Assembly (NCBI GenBank): GCA_031266805.1
Contig: JAISAH010000011.1
Coordinates: 1 to 55,959, forward strand
Source: Gracilibacteraceae bacterium
GTDB taxonomy: Bacteria; Bacillota; Desulfitobacteriia; Desulfitobacteriales; Syntrophobotulaceae
DNA length: 55,959 bases
Reading direction: 5' to 3'
How positions within the stretch are numbered: the stretch's first letter is position 1; each line of letters begins with the position of its first letter. The notes beneath the pieces were generated by a model. It was not told where the DNA came from and searched no databases. It saw only the letters and a program-made list of their open reading frames with translations. This document shows positions 1-8,749 of the stretch, piece by piece. The translations under genes and the position numbers were made by a program.

Positions 1-68
1 TCAACGATTTGGAGGTATCGGCGCTCAGAGCCGTCCTTATTTTTAGCGATTTTTATTCTTGCAAACAT
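1..68 (-). CDS. N-terminus of IS1634-like transposase, cut by window edge
   Basis: On the minus strand an ATG at 68 opens a frame reading MFARIKIAKNKDGSERRYLQ before the window ends. This matches the start of IS1634/IS4-group DDE transposases, which typically begin MF-x-R-x-K-x-x-K-N-x-x-G followed by an aromatic residue and LQ-[IL]-V. Only about 22 codons are visible, so the catalytic domain cannot be judged. A well-spaced sigma-A-like promoter lies just upstream. The call rests on the N-terminal pattern alone; another transposase of the same superfamily is possible. Confidence 0.6.
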   Translation of the reverse strand, partial: MFARIKIAKNKDGSERRYLQIV

Positions 69-77
69 AGCACTATC

Positions 78-106
78 ATTTTAGCATGGGCAGCGCCTAT
101 TGTCAA
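78..106 (-). promoter_or_regulatory. sigma-A-like promoter of the left-edge transposase
   Basis: On the minus strand TTGACA (106–101) and TAAAAT (83–78) are separated by 17 bases, close to consensus. The -10 box ends about 10 bases from the transposase ATG, so the transcript would be nearly leaderless. Confidence 0.6.
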
Positions 107-219
107 GGGAAATTTTTCATATACGCGGCACCACATTTCGCGGAATTTTTTCGTTTTCGGGCCAGGGACCCTTGGAAAGTCCGCATTGTTATACTAAAAA
201 ACCGTTTTTGCCGTCAAAG

Positions 220-312
220 TCAAGTTTGAAGTCAATCTTAGTCAATCAAGAATCCAGTAACTGCGCTTTTTTAAGGGTTTCGATTGACTTTGGATTGACT
301 TGAAGATTGACT
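220..312. repeat. clustered AGTCAATC octamers, two direct and three inverted
   Basis: AGTCAATC occurs at 230–237 and 240–247, and its complement GATTGACT at 282–289, 293–300 and 305–312. The two groups can pair into a long hairpin with a loop of about 35 bases. The array lies just beyond the stop codon of the decayed AlbA/HATPase gene, whose last codons also contain the motif. A role as an operator, or an origin as an expanded 3' end, is not resolved. Otherwise 107–317 shows nothing recognisable. Confidence 0.5.
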
Positions 313-317
313 AAAAA

Positions 318-1748
318 TCATTTCGCGGGATTTTTGTAGTCAATCGTCAGTACCCAATAGCCTGTCCTCTGGTTGCCGGCGGTGCGTTCGATTATGCCGT
401 CCTGTCTCATGTTGGTCAGGATGTTTCTCACCTTGTTCTCTTTCTGTTTTGCGTCGAGAACATCGGAAAGTTTGCTTGACAGTAGCTTTACAAAATCGCT
501 TTTCCTACCGCGCTGGTACTGGCGCAGATAATTGATTATCAGTTGCGTGTAATAGTCGTCGTCCAGCGCCTTGTTCTTGATGTACTGCGCCCGATCGTCC
601 ACGATGTCGGCTATCCCCGCAGACACAAAGACATTCGGCCGCCGGCCTTCAATAACGCCGAATCCAAATCGTCACGCCCGAACAGCAGGCGCGTGTAGTT
701 TTCGTCAAGCACTTTGCCATAGACCCTGACAGCGACTTCTTTTGGCTTTGACAGGTCGTAGTCAGGCATGGGGAAATAACGCTGGCGCTGTATGTTGAAT
801 ACCATCCTGATTCCCATCTGCTTGGTGTCAATCATGTTGAAGTTCATCATCGCGTCCGCAAGGAGCTGGTTCAGGTAGTAGGGCGCGGTATATCCGGGCT
901 TCAGCACTTCGCGGATGTCTCCGGGCAGAAACGTTCCGGCATTGGAGATAACAATCGTGTCCTCAAACTCGTCAAGGTAGATCCTGCGCCCGGCGGTGTA
1001 CTCTTGATGCGCGATACAATTGTTCAAAAGCTCACGAAGCAGCTTCGCGTCATATTGCTTCGTTTCTACCGGAAAAAGGGTCATCTGATTCGGCATATAG
1101 CGGTAGGTCAGGTTGCGGATTTTCTCGTAAGCCTTATCGATCACTGTGATAAATGGAATGCGAAACTCCTCGTAGTCCTTGTCCGCGCCGCTTTCGCTGT
1201 AAAGCCGCCACATCACGCGCGGTGACCAGTCGAGCAGGTAGTCAAAGTCGTGGTTGCCGAGCAGCACCATCGCGGCGTTGGTCAGCTTGCCGCCGATGAT
1301 GAGTTTCAGCTTCGTTAGGAACTGCTCATCCGTGAGGTTGTCGATTTCCGAGCCTGTGCGCTCGTTCTTTTCCTTGAACTGTTCCCGCGCAATGCGGATG
1401 GCTTCTGCGTCTAAATGCTCCATGCCGGAGCCGTCTATCAACTGCTTCGACCAGTCGCGGCGGGCTTGACCGCGCAGCCGCCCAAGTTCCTCCGGCGACA
1501 ACGCGCCAAGGGATTCGCCCTCGCGCCCGTACCAATGGCCTTTCCATGCGGTTGGCACATTGGGGACGGCGGCGGGAATTTTGAACATCACGAGACGGCG
1601 GCCTTCCTCGTCATAGACCTCGAATATGTCAATGAAGGTGATTCTGTCTGTGGTATTGTCGGCGATTTCATGTTTCAGGCTCTCCAGCCCCTGCTTGTCG
1701 CGGTAGTCGCTGCCCTCTATCCTGCGGGTCTTGTTGTTGACAGACGCC
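318..1748 (-). pseudogene. decayed AlbA_2/HATPase_c_4 ATP-binding transcriptional regulator
   Basis: Three parts of a single family (Schlafen AlbA_2, then GHKL ATPase, then winged helix) are present, but not as one frame. The AlbA_2 part has lost its beginning: coding similarity starts right after the nnr stop codon (about 1748), with no start codon until GTG at 1591. The ATPase part is clear, with ELLNNCIAHQEY (N-box) and ISNAG (G1 box). It ends LFGRDDLDSALL and then shifts frame. The C-terminal winged helix resumes in another frame as EGRRPNVFVSAGIAD and ends GYWVLTIDYKNPAK. About 30 codons that intact homologues carry between these parts are missing, so a small internal deletion with frameshift is inferred. 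Relatives are accessory regulators often found near mobile DNA. Expression of a useful product is unlikely. Confidence 0.75.
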
Positions 1749-1749
1749 G

Positions 1750-3753
1750 CTACACCCGCTCCAGTCTCCGGCGCGCCGCCGGCAGCGCGCCCGCGACTTC
1801 CAGGGCTGTGTAGCCGCTATCGCCGTGCGTCTCGCGTAGGCAGTCCCCGGCCGCTCCGTGCAGGTAAACGGCGCAGCAGGCCGCGGCCAGCGCCGGGAGC
1901 CCCTGGGCCAGATACGCCAGTATCGCGCCTGTGAGTACGTCGCCCGTGCCGCCCGTCCCCAGCCCGGCGTTGCCGGTGGGGTTGATAAAAGCCCGCCCGT
2001 CCGGCGCGGCCACTATCGTATTCGCCCCTTTCAAGACGACCACGGCTCCCCATTCTTCCGCCGCCCGGCGCGCCGCCGTCAGCCGCTCCGCTTGGATCTC
2101 CGCCGCGCCGCAGCCGCGGAGACGGGCCATCTCTCCCGGATGCGGCGTTAAAACCAGATTGTCCCGTTTACCCGGCCAAATATCCTTAAAACGGGCCAGA
2201 AGATTCAAGGCGTCGGCGTCCAGCACCGCGGGCAAAGCGCCCTCGCGGAGGATCCGCCCCAGCAGCGGCGCGAACGACTCCGTCTGGCCGAGGCCCGGCC
2301 CCACGGCGCAGGCGTCCGCCCCGGCCAGCCGCTCGGCGATCACCGGCCAGGCCTCGCCGCTCAGGCTGTCGCCCGCCGCCGGCCATACGGTCGCTTCCGT
2401 CACGCCCGCGTTCACCGCCGCCTCTGCCGCCTCCGCGGTCACGATCTGCAAAAGCCCGATCCCGCAGCGCAGCGCCGCCTGTCCGGCCAAAACCGCCGCC
2501 CCGCTCATGCCGCGGCTGCCGCCGATCAGCACCCCGCGCCCGTGCGTCCCCTTGTGCCCCGCCGGGTGGCGCGCCGGCAAGAGAGACCGCACATAGGCCG
2601 GCGTCAGCAAAAAAGTGTCGTAAGTTTCCGCCGCCAGCACCGTTTCCGGGAGGGAAATGCGGCTTAAAACCACCTCGCCGGCGCAGAGCGGTCCTTGTCC
2701 CGTGAAAAGTCCGATCTTGGGGAGTCCCAAGGTCACGGTGACTGCGGCCCGCGCCGCCAGATCCTCGGCCGTTCCCGTATCGGCGTTCAAACCGCTCGGA
2801 ATATCGACGGCCAGCACCGGCGCGGCGCAATCATCCGCGGCCTGCAGCCACGGCCGGACCGCCTCCGGCAGCCGCCCGTGAAAACCCGTGCCGTAAAGGG
2901 CGTCCACGACCAAAGCCGCGTGGCGCAGCGCGCGCTGCCAGAGCGCGAAAGCCCCCTCGTCGCCTTGGTAAGTGACTTGGCCGCCCATGCGCTGATAAAG
3001 CTGCAGGTTCAGCGCCGCGTCCCCGCGCGCGTCCTCCTCCCGCCCCATAAAAAACACCGCTGTTCTCCGTCCGCGCACCGCTAGCTGGCGAGCCGCGGCC
3101 AGTCCGTCCCCGCCGTTGTTGCCCTTGCCGGCCAGAATCACCGTCAGCCCGGCGTGGACAGCGGGAAACTTTTCCGCCGCCGCCGCGACGGCCAGCGCCG
3201 CGTTTTCCATCAGTACGGCGGACGGCAGACCAAAATCAGCGATAGCCCGGGCGTCAAGCCGCCTCATCTGCGCCGCCGTGACCAGACGGGAATCCATATT
3301 TTCCATGCCCCTCAACTCCCCACTCTCAACTCCCCACTCTCCCCACTCCCCACTCCCCACTCTCCACTCTCCACTCTCCACTCTCCACTCTCCACTCCCC
3401 AGGATCGCCATCGCTCCGGCCAGCTCCTTGGTGTGCGTCAGGCTGAGGCGCATGGTATCGCCGCCTCTGGCCGCCGCCACCCGCGCGGCTTTGTCGCTCA
3501 GCCGCACCAGCGGCTCCCCCGCTTCATTCGCCGTTATTTCCACATCATGCCAGCTAAGGCCGCCGCCGATACCGGTGCCCAGCGCTTTCAGCACGGCTTC
3601 TTTGCCCGCGAACCGCGCCGCCTTGCTCTCCCAGCTCCGGGCGCCGAGTTCCGCCAGCTCCGCGGGCGTGAACAGCCGCTCCAGCACCGCGGGCCGTTTT
3701 TTACATATGCGAGCGAAGCGCTCCACTTCGATCAGGTCAATTCCGGGAAACAC
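1750..3753 (-). CDS. acpS-nnr: fused holo-ACP synthase and NAD(P)HX epimerase/dehydratase
   Basis: The 667-codon frame starts at GTG 3753 behind a GGAGG-like site. Residues 1–118 are AcpS, which transfers 4'-phosphopantetheine from CoA to acyl carrier protein: GIDLIEVERF at the start, FAGKEAVLKALGTG, and LSLTHTKELAGAMA at its usual end. Residues 150–667 are a complete Nnr. The YjeF_N epimerase half has GNNGGDGL, and the ADP-dependent (S)-NAD(P)H-hydrate dehydratase half has GLGTGGTGDVLTG. The two are normally separate neighbours in Firmicutes. Here residues 119–149 are only the translation of a 7-bp tandem repeat (GEWRVESGEW type), so the fusion looks accidental. An internal ATG at 3306 could still start a separate Nnr. 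Whether one or two proteins are made is unknown. Both enzymatic halves look intact. Confidence 0.85.
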   Translation of the reverse strand: MFPGIDLIEVERFARICKKRPAVLERLFTPAELAELGARSWESKAARFAGKEAVLKALGTGIGGGLSWHDVEITANEAGEPLVRLSDKAARVAAARGGDTMRLSLTHTKELAGAMAILGSGEWRVESGEWRVGSGEWGEWGVESGELRGMENMDSRLVTAAQMRRLDARAIADFGLPSAVLMENAALAVAAAAEKFPAVHAGLTVILAGKGNNGGDGLAAARQLAVRGRRTAVFFMGREEDARGDAALNLQLYQRMGGQVTYQGDEGAFALWQRALRHAALVVDALYGTGFHGRLPEAVRPWLQAADDCAAPVLAVDIPSGLNADTGTAEDLAARAAVTVTLGLPKIGLFTGQGPLCAGEVVLSRISLPETVLAAETYDTFLLTPAYVRSLLPARHPAGHKGTHGRGVLIGGSRGMSGAAVLAGQAALRCGIGLLQIVTAEAAEAAVNAGVTEATVWPAAGDSLSGEAWPVIAERLAGADACAVGPGLGQTESFAPLLGRILREGALPAVLDADALNLLARFKDIWPGKRDNLVLTPHPGEMARLRGCGAAEIQAERLTAARRAAEEWGAVVVLKGANTIVAAPDGRAFINPTGNAGLGTGGTGDVLTGAILAYLAQGLPALAAACCAVYLHGAAGDCLRETHGDSGYTALEVAGALPAARRRLERV
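3307..3405. repeat. 7-bp tandem repeat joining acpS and nnr
   Basis: On the plus strand units of CTCCACT/CTCCCCA/CTCAACT are repeated about a dozen times. None of the three minus-strand frames of the unit contains a stop, so the tract is translated as the linker of the fused gene. Seven is not a multiple of three, so gain or loss of one unit would shift the frame between the two enzymes. A related tract sits at 54,121–54,167. Confidence 0.9.
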
Positions 3754-3793
3754 CGCCTCCGCCTTTCCGCCGCCGACCGCGGCCTGTTTTTCA

Positions 3794-4510
3794 TCAGAGA
3801 AATTCGCGCTGCGCCACGACGAGCGCTACCATGAGCCCGTTCCACACCCCGTGGGCGATGATCGAGGGCCAGAGACTTTGGCTGATTTCAAATAAACGGC
3901 AAAGCAGAAAACCGCCGATCAGCACCGGCAAAAATCTGGGCGCGTCAAAATGTATCAGGGCGAAAAACAAAGCGTTGCGCGTCATGCCGCCGAGCGGCCC
4001 GTACAGTTTGCGCAGCGGCTGATAGACGAGCCCGCGGAACAGCAGTTCTTCCTGCAGCGGCACGACGGCGCCGCCCAAAAGAGCCAGAGCCGCCAGCTGC
4101 CACCATGTATCGCTCCCTTCCACCGCCAGCGCGAAGTCCTGCAGAGCCGGCTCGCCGAAGATCAAGGTGATGAGATAGCCGAATGAGCCGGCCAGCAAAA
4201 AAAGGATCAACCCGGCGCCGCACCCGCTCGCCAAGTGGCTTAGGTGCAGCGGTCCCAGGCCGAGAAGGAGCGGCTGCCCTTTTTTCAGGCGCAAAAATAT
4301 GTTCAGCAGAAAAAAAGTGATCAGGGCCCCGCCAAAACCGCGGATCAAATATTCGAGCGCGCCGGCCCGCTCCCCCGGGTAAGGCTGCGGGCCCATCCAG
4401 CCGAGCAGAAATTGCAGCGAATAAATGATCAGGATCAAAAACAGCGCCTGCCAAAAATTCCATTTCGGCTCCGGCCATTCCCGGCCTGATTTGACGCCGC
4501 TCTCATCCAT
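3794..4510 (-). CDS. CPBP (CAAX/Abi-type) intramembrane metalloprotease
   Basis: This is a 238-residue polytopic membrane protein with the CPBP signature: EELLFRG (E154–E155 and R159), a later histidine in ALIHFDAP, and HGVWNG near the C-terminus. These residues bind zinc or activate water in the family. Hydrophobic segments occupy roughly residues 20–40, 60–75, 95–118, 138–152 and 175–235. It starts two bases after gatB ends and is followed 40 bases later by acpS, so it belongs to the gat transcript. Members process prenylated or small membrane peptides or act in bacteriocin immunity; the substrate here cannot be told. Confidence 0.88.
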   Translation of the reverse strand: MDESGVKSGREWPEPKWNFWQALFLILIIYSLQFLLGWMGPQPYPGERAGALEYLIRGFGGALITFFLLNIFLRLKKGQPLLLGLGPLHLSHLASGCGAGLILFLLAGSFGYLITLIFGEPALQDFALAVEGSDTWWQLAALALLGGAVVPLQEELLFRGLVYQPLRKLYGPLGGMTRNALFFALIHFDAPRFLPVLIGGFLLCRLFEISQSLWPSIIAHGVWNGLMVALVVAQREFL

Positions 4511-4512
4511 GA

Positions 4513-5967
4513 CTAATTGAGTTTTTCCTTCAAGATCCGGTTGACCAAAGCCGGGTTGGCCTGTCCCTTGGTGAGGCGCATCACCTGTCCGACCAGAAAA
4601 CCGAGCGCCTGTTCCTTGCCGCCGCGGTAATCGTCGGCCGACTTGGGGTTATTGGCCAGCACCTCGTCGACCAGCGCGCTCAGTTCGGCGGCGTCGCTGA
4701 TCTGGGTCATTTTTTCCGCCCGCACTATATCCTCGGGGTCGCGGCCGGTGCTCGCCATCATCTCCAGCACGGTCTTGCCCATCTTGCCGCTGATCGCCCC
4801 CTGTTTGATCAGATTGACCAAAGCCGCCAGCGCCGCCGGTTTGATCAGGCAGGCCGCTAAACTTTCGCCCCGCGCGTTCAGCAGGCCGTAGAGCTCGCTG
4901 GTCAGCCAGTTGGCCAGGGTTTTCACGTCGGGGCCGGTTTTCAGCGCTTCGTCAAAATACAGGGCCAGATCCTTATCGGCGATGATGACCCCGGCGTCAT
5001 AAGGGGAAAGCCCTAGACCGATCAGGCGCTCCCGCCTCGCTTCCGGGAGTTCCGGCAAGGCGCGCCGCATGGACTCTACCCAGGCGGGGCTGATACGCAG
5101 CGGCATCAGATCCGGTTCCGGAAAATACCGGTAATCGTGCGCTTCCTCTTTGCTGCGCAAGGAAAGGGTCATTTCCCGCCCCTCGTCCCAGGTGCGGGTC
5201 TCCTGGATGATTTGCCCGCCGCCGTCCAGCACGCCCGCCTGGCGCTCCGCCTCATATTCCAGACAGCGGCGCACGGCGCTCAGCGAGTTGAGATTCTTCA
5301 TTTCCGTGCGCGTGCCCAGATCCGCGCGGCCCTTCGGGCGTAAAGAAAGATTCACGTCAAAACGCACGGAGCCCTGTTCCAGTTTGCAGTCGGAAACGCC
5401 GGCGTAGTCGAGGATCCGCACCAGAGAAGTCAGATAAGCCAGCGCTTCCTCCGGCGAGCGCAGGTCCGGCTCGGAAACGATCTCCAGCAGCGGCACGCCG
5501 GCCCGGTTGTAATCCACGCTGGAACCGGCGGAAGAAGTAGTGATGGTCTCGCCGCTGTGGACGAGTTTTCCGGCGTCTTCCTCCATGTGGGCGCGGGTGA
5601 TGCCCACTCTTTTGCCGCCGCCGGCGTCCGTCGTTATTTCCAGCCAGCCGTTTTTGGCGATGGGCAGGTCGAACTGCGATGTCTGGTAATTTTTTGGCAA
5701 ATCTGGATAATAATAGTTTTTGCGGTCGAATTTGGAAACGGTGGCGATCTCGCAGTTGAGAGCCAGCCCGGCTTTGATGGCCAAATTCACGGCCTCGCGG
5801 TTCAGCACCGGCAGCGTGCCGGGCAGACCGAGACAGACCGGGCAGACATGCGTGTTTTGCTCGGCGCCGAATTCGGTGGAGCAGGCGCAAAAAATCTTGG
5901 TTTTGGTCGCCATTTCCGCGTGGGTCTCAATGCCGCAGACCATCTCGTATCTGTCGCCGTAGGCCAT
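4513..5967 (-). CDS. gatB: Asp-tRNA(Asn)/Glu-tRNA(Gln) amidotransferase subunit B
   Basis: GatB (484 residues, usual length about 475) binds mischarged tRNA and activates the acyl group in the GatCAB complex. The N-terminus shows CGIETHAEM, followed by the zinc-type cysteines of FCACSTEFG and CPVCLGLPG, then KNYYYPDLPKNYQTSQ, all hallmarks of the family. The C-terminal YqeY-like tail ends GQANPALVNRILKEKLN. GAGGTG, overlapping the last codons of gatA, serves as its ribosome binding site. The order gatC–gatA–gatB is kept on one transcript, implying use of the indirect amidation route for Gln- and/or Asn-tRNA. Confidence 0.97.
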   Translation of the reverse strand: MAYGDRYEMVCGIETHAEMATKTKIFCACSTEFGAEQNTHVCPVCLGLPGTLPVLNREAVNLAIKAGLALNCEIATVSKFDRKNYYYPDLPKNYQTSQFDLPIAKNGWLEITTDAGGGKRVGITRAHMEEDAGKLVHSGETITTSSAGSSVDYNRAGVPLLEIVSEPDLRSPEEALAYLTSLVRILDYAGVSDCKLEQGSVRFDVNLSLRPKGRADLGTRTEMKNLNSLSAVRRCLEYEAERQAGVLDGGGQIIQETRTWDEGREMTLSLRSKEEAHDYRYFPEPDLMPLRISPAWVESMRRALPELPEARRERLIGLGLSPYDAGVIIADKDLALYFDEALKTGPDVKTLANWLTSELYGLLNARGESLAACLIKPAALAALVNLIKQGAISGKMGKTVLEMMASTGRDPEDIVRAEKMTQISDAAELSALVDEVLANNPKSADDYRGGKEQALGFLVGQVMRLTKGQANPALVNRILKEKLN

Positions 5968-5968
5968 T

Positions 5969-7432
5969 TCAGTCCACCTCCGTCAGCGCCGGCCGCTCGG
6001 TAAAAGCGACGCTCTGTTCTAGGGCAAACGCGGCCTGGTACAGCAGCGCTTCCTCAAAATGCCGGCCGATAAACTGAACGCCGACCGGCATCCCGTCCGT
6101 CAGACCGGCCGGCAGCGAGATCGCCGGCAGCCCGGCCAGATTAACGGGAATAGTGTAAATATCTCCCATGTACATCGACAAGGGATCGGACATCTCCCCG
6201 AACCGGTAAGCCGCGGTCGGCGCGGTCGGCGAAAGGATCACGTCGTACTCGGCGAAAACGCGCTCGTAATCCTGCCGGATCAAGGTGCGCAGTTTTTGCG
6301 CCTGCAGATAATAGGCGTCATAATAACCGGCGCTCAAAGCGTAAGTGCCGAGCATGATCCGGCGTTTGACCTCGGGGCCAAACCCGGCCGAGCGGCTGGC
6401 CTGAAACATGTCGATCACGTCCGCGGCCGGCGCGCGCAAGCCGTAACGCACGCCGTCGTAGCGGGCCAGATTCGAGCTGCATTCCGCCGGCGCGATGAGG
6501 TAATAAGCCGCGATGGCGTGATCCATATGCGGCAGTGAGCACTCGCCGACTTCGGCGCCGAGGCTTTCCAGCCGCCGGGCGCTGTCGCGGATCACTTTTT
6601 CGACGCCCGGGGCCAGTCCCTCCCGGAAAAACTCCTTGGGCAGCCCTATTTTTAGGCCGCGCGCCCCTTCTTCCAGCCCGGCGCTGTAATCCCCCGGCTC
6701 ATTCGGGGCCGAGGTGGAATCTTTCGGATCGTGTCCGGCGATGGCCGTAAGTACCAGCGCGTTATCGGCCACCGTCCGCGTCAGCGGGCCTATCTGGTCC
6801 AGCGAGGAAGCGAAAGCGACGAGGCCGTAGCGGGACACCGCGCCGTAAGTCGGTTTCATGCCGACGACGCCGCAAAAAGAAGCCGGCTGGCGAATAGAGC
6901 CGCCCGTATCGGAACCGATGGCGTAAGGCGCCGTGCCGGCCGCCACCGCCGCCGCCGCCCCGCCGGAAGAACCGCCGGGCACGCGGGCCAGATCCCACGG
7001 GTTATGCGTGGGAAAAAAGGCGGAATATTCTGTACTTGATCCCATGGCAAATTCGTCCATATTCAGTTTGCCCAGAACGACCGCGCCGGCGTGCAAGAGT
7101 TTTTCCGCCGCGGTGGCGCTGTAGGGCGGGCGAAAATTCGCCAGCGCCTTGGAAGCGCAGGTGGTGACCGCGCCGGCCAAGCAGATATTGTCTTTTAACG
7201 CCGCCGGCACGCCCGTCAGCGGCCCGCCCGCCCCCGCGCTCAGGAGCGCGTCCATTTCGCGGGCCCGGATCCGGGCCTTATCCGCCAGCACGGAAATATA
7301 GGCGCGCACCGCCGGATCCAGACGCTCTATCCGCTCCAGATAATATTCCGTCAGCTCCGCCGCGCTCAGTTCCCGGCCGCGGAGCAAGCGGCCCAGTTCC
7401 GCGACGGAACACTCCGATAAACGTATGTCCAT
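5969..7432 (-). CDS. gatA: Asp-tRNA(Asn)/Glu-tRNA(Gln) amidotransferase subunit A
   Basis: GatA (487 residues) is the amidase subunit that releases ammonia from glutamine. The Ser-cisSer-Lys machinery is visible: ALKDNICLAG (catalytic Lys), the glycine/serine loop VPGGSSGGAAAAVA, and SDTGGSIRQPASFCG carrying the nucleophilic serine. The start codon lies one base after the gatC stop and has no strong ribosome binding site of its own, so translational coupling is likely. Length and motifs are normal. Confidence 0.97.
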   Translation of the reverse strand: MDIRLSECSVAELGRLLRGRELSAAELTEYYLERIERLDPAVRAYISVLADKARIRAREMDALLSAGAGGPLTGVPAALKDNICLAGAVTTCASKALANFRPPYSATAAEKLLHAGAVVLGKLNMDEFAMGSSTEYSAFFPTHNPWDLARVPGGSSGGAAAAVAAGTAPYAIGSDTGGSIRQPASFCGVVGMKPTYGAVSRYGLVAFASSLDQIGPLTRTVADNALVLTAIAGHDPKDSTSAPNEPGDYSAGLEEGARGLKIGLPKEFFREGLAPGVEKVIRDSARRLESLGAEVGECSLPHMDHAIAAYYLIAPAECSSNLARYDGVRYGLRAPAADVIDMFQASRSAGFGPEVKRRIMLGTYALSAGYYDAYYLQAQKLRTLIRQDYERVFAEYDVILSPTAPTAAYRFGEMSDPLSMYMGDIYTIPVNLAGLPAISLPAGLTDGMPVGVQFIGRHFEEALLYQAAFALEQSVAFTERPALTEVD

Positions 7433-7433
7433 A

Positions 7434-7718
7434 TCACACTATGCGCGGCACGGCGAAAAACCCGTCAATGGCCTCCGGGGCGTTCGCCAGCGCCAATTCC
7501 CTTTCCATCGATTCTCCGGGCGCGTCCTCGCGCAGCACGTTAAAAAGCGGCGTGGCGTGCGCCGTCGGCTCCACGGCGCTCAGATCCAACTCCCGCAGTC
7601 TGCCCGCGTAAGAGAGGACGGCGCCCAGCTGCCGGGCATAATCTTCTTTTTCGGCGGCCGTAAGATGCAGCCGCGCCAAAAACGCGACGCGCTCAACTTC
7701 CGCTGCGGAAATGCTCAT
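7434..7718 (-). CDS. gatC: Asp-tRNA(Asn)/Glu-tRNA(Gln) amidotransferase subunit C
   Basis: GatC is the small clamp that stabilises GatA–GatB. From ATG 7718 it is 94 residues, the normal size, starting MSISAAEVERVAFLARLHLT. The frame is open further upstream, but this start has a GAGGTGAG site at the right distance, and the extra 20 residues have no family similarity. It is the first gene of the operon and has a good promoter 30–60 bases upstream. Confidence 0.93.
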   Translation of the reverse strand: MSISAAEVERVAFLARLHLTAAEKEDYARQLGAVLSYAGRLRELDLSAVEPTAHATPLFNVLREDAPGESMERELALANAPEAIDGFFAVPRIV

Positions 7719-7749
7719 TTGCCTCACCTCTCGTCGGATTTTATGATTA

Positions 7750-7778
7750 ACTATAACAAATATTGCGCCGCCGGGCAA
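7750..7778 (-). promoter_or_regulatory. promoter of the gatCAB operon
   Basis: On the minus strand TTGCCC (7778–7773) and TATAGT (7755–7750) are spaced by 17 bases. The region lies between divergent gatC and the relB-like gene, and no terminator or other gene intervenes. Confidence 0.55.
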
Positions 7779-7812
7779 TAGGCAAAAAATATTTCGCAGA
7801 TTTTGATTTATG

Positions 7813-7841
7813 GTGACAACATCTTTATCATCAGGTAAAAT
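7813..7841 (+). promoter_or_regulatory. promoter of the relB-like gene
   Basis: GTGACA (7813–7818), 17 bases, then TAAAAT (7836–7841). It is followed by an AAAGGATG ribosome site and the ATG at 7865. Confidence 0.55.
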
Positions 7842-7864
7842 AAGACCGAAAGGATGTGAGACTA

Positions 7865-8134
7865 ATGGCTCAGGTACTGGTGAATATCCGCATGGATGAA
7901 GATTTGAAAAAATCTATGGAACACACTTGCCAGTCTTTAGGTATGAACATGACCACGGCGTTCACAATTTTCGCGAAAAAGATGAGCCGCGAACAGCGCA
8001 TACCGTTTGAAGTGTCGGTTGACCCGTTTTACAGCGGCGCCAATATGGCGGCCATAGCCGAAGCGGCCAGACAGGTCGAACGCGGCCAAGTCGTTGAGAA
8101 AACGCTTGAAGAATTAGAGGCTCTGGATATATAA
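7865..8134 (+). CDS. RelB/DinJ-family antitoxin, orphan
   Basis: This 89-residue protein begins MAQVLVNIRMDEDLKKSMEH and has LGMNMTTAFTIFAKKM, the ribbon-helix-helix pattern of RelB/DinJ antitoxins. The ATG at 7865 has a better-placed ribosome site than the GTG nine bases earlier. Antitoxins of this type neutralise a RelE/YafQ-like RNase toxin and repress their own promoter. No toxin gene follows; the next gene is a broken BRO/DinD-type gene. A 70-bp piece of this gene is repeated at 8749–8818, which suggests that the toxin was lost by rearrangement. Confidence 0.8.
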   Translation: MAQVLVNIRMDEDLKKSMEHTCQSLGMNMTTAFTIFAKKMSREQRIPFEVSVDPFYSGANMAAIAEAARQVERGQVVEKTLEELEALDI

Positions 8135-8165
8135 TTACACATGGTATGAGACGGAGGTAGATGCA

Positions 8166-8749
8166 GTGAGCGGAGATAATATTCAGTTATTTGAAGACAA
8201 ACGCATCCGTACCGCATGGGACGAGGAAAATGGGGAGTGGCTATTCTCTGTGGTCGATGTGGTCGCCGTTTTAACCGATCAGTCTACACAGCGGAATGCG
8301 AGTACTTATTGGGCAGTTATGAAAAAACGCTTGAACGAAGAGGGCGCAGATCAGTTGCTTACAAATTGTAAGCAACTGAAAATGAAAGCGGCGGACGGTA
8401 AACGGTATAATACGGATGTCGCAAATACAGAGCAACTTTTACGGATTATCCAGTCCATACCGTCTCCCAAAAAAAAGAGAATCTCCGCGATAATATGTCC
8501 ACACTTGAGTTGGTGCTGAATATGCTGGCTGAAGCAACCACGACCGCTATCTCCAAAAAACAGTTGCCGGAAACCTTTGAGCAGAACAAGTCTGTTGCCC
8601 GCGCTGGCGGCGAGGCGGCGGGTGAAGCGAGGGCAGCGGTAGAAAAACGAACGGGCGAACCTGTTATTACCGCCAAAAACTCTGTCGATTTCAGTCGATT
8701 GATCTCGGATGTCATTGAACCGCCCGGCACTGATAAGCAGTCTGAGTAG
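8166..8749 (+). pseudogene. internally deleted BRO-N / DinD-like gene
   Basis: The first frame (GTG 8166, GGAGG site 8 bases upstream) encodes a BRO-N-type domain: FEDKRIRTAWDEENGEWLFS and VVDVVAVLTDQS. It runs to SIPSPK, then goes out of frame at an A-rich tract near 8474. The family's C-terminus resumes in another frame as KENLRDNMSTLELVLNMLAE and ends at 8749. Intact DNA-damage-inducible protein D-like or phage antirepressor-like proteins carry roughly 100 residues between these two pieces, so an internal deletion is inferred. The remaining N-terminal 100 residues might still fold, but a normal product is not expected. Confidence 0.75.

Noticed and set aside
1817-3895. Several long frames on the plus strand and other minus frames opposite acpS–nnr
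   Set aside because: They are shadows produced by GC-rich codons of a gene with clear motifs; none has a ribosome site or a family pattern.
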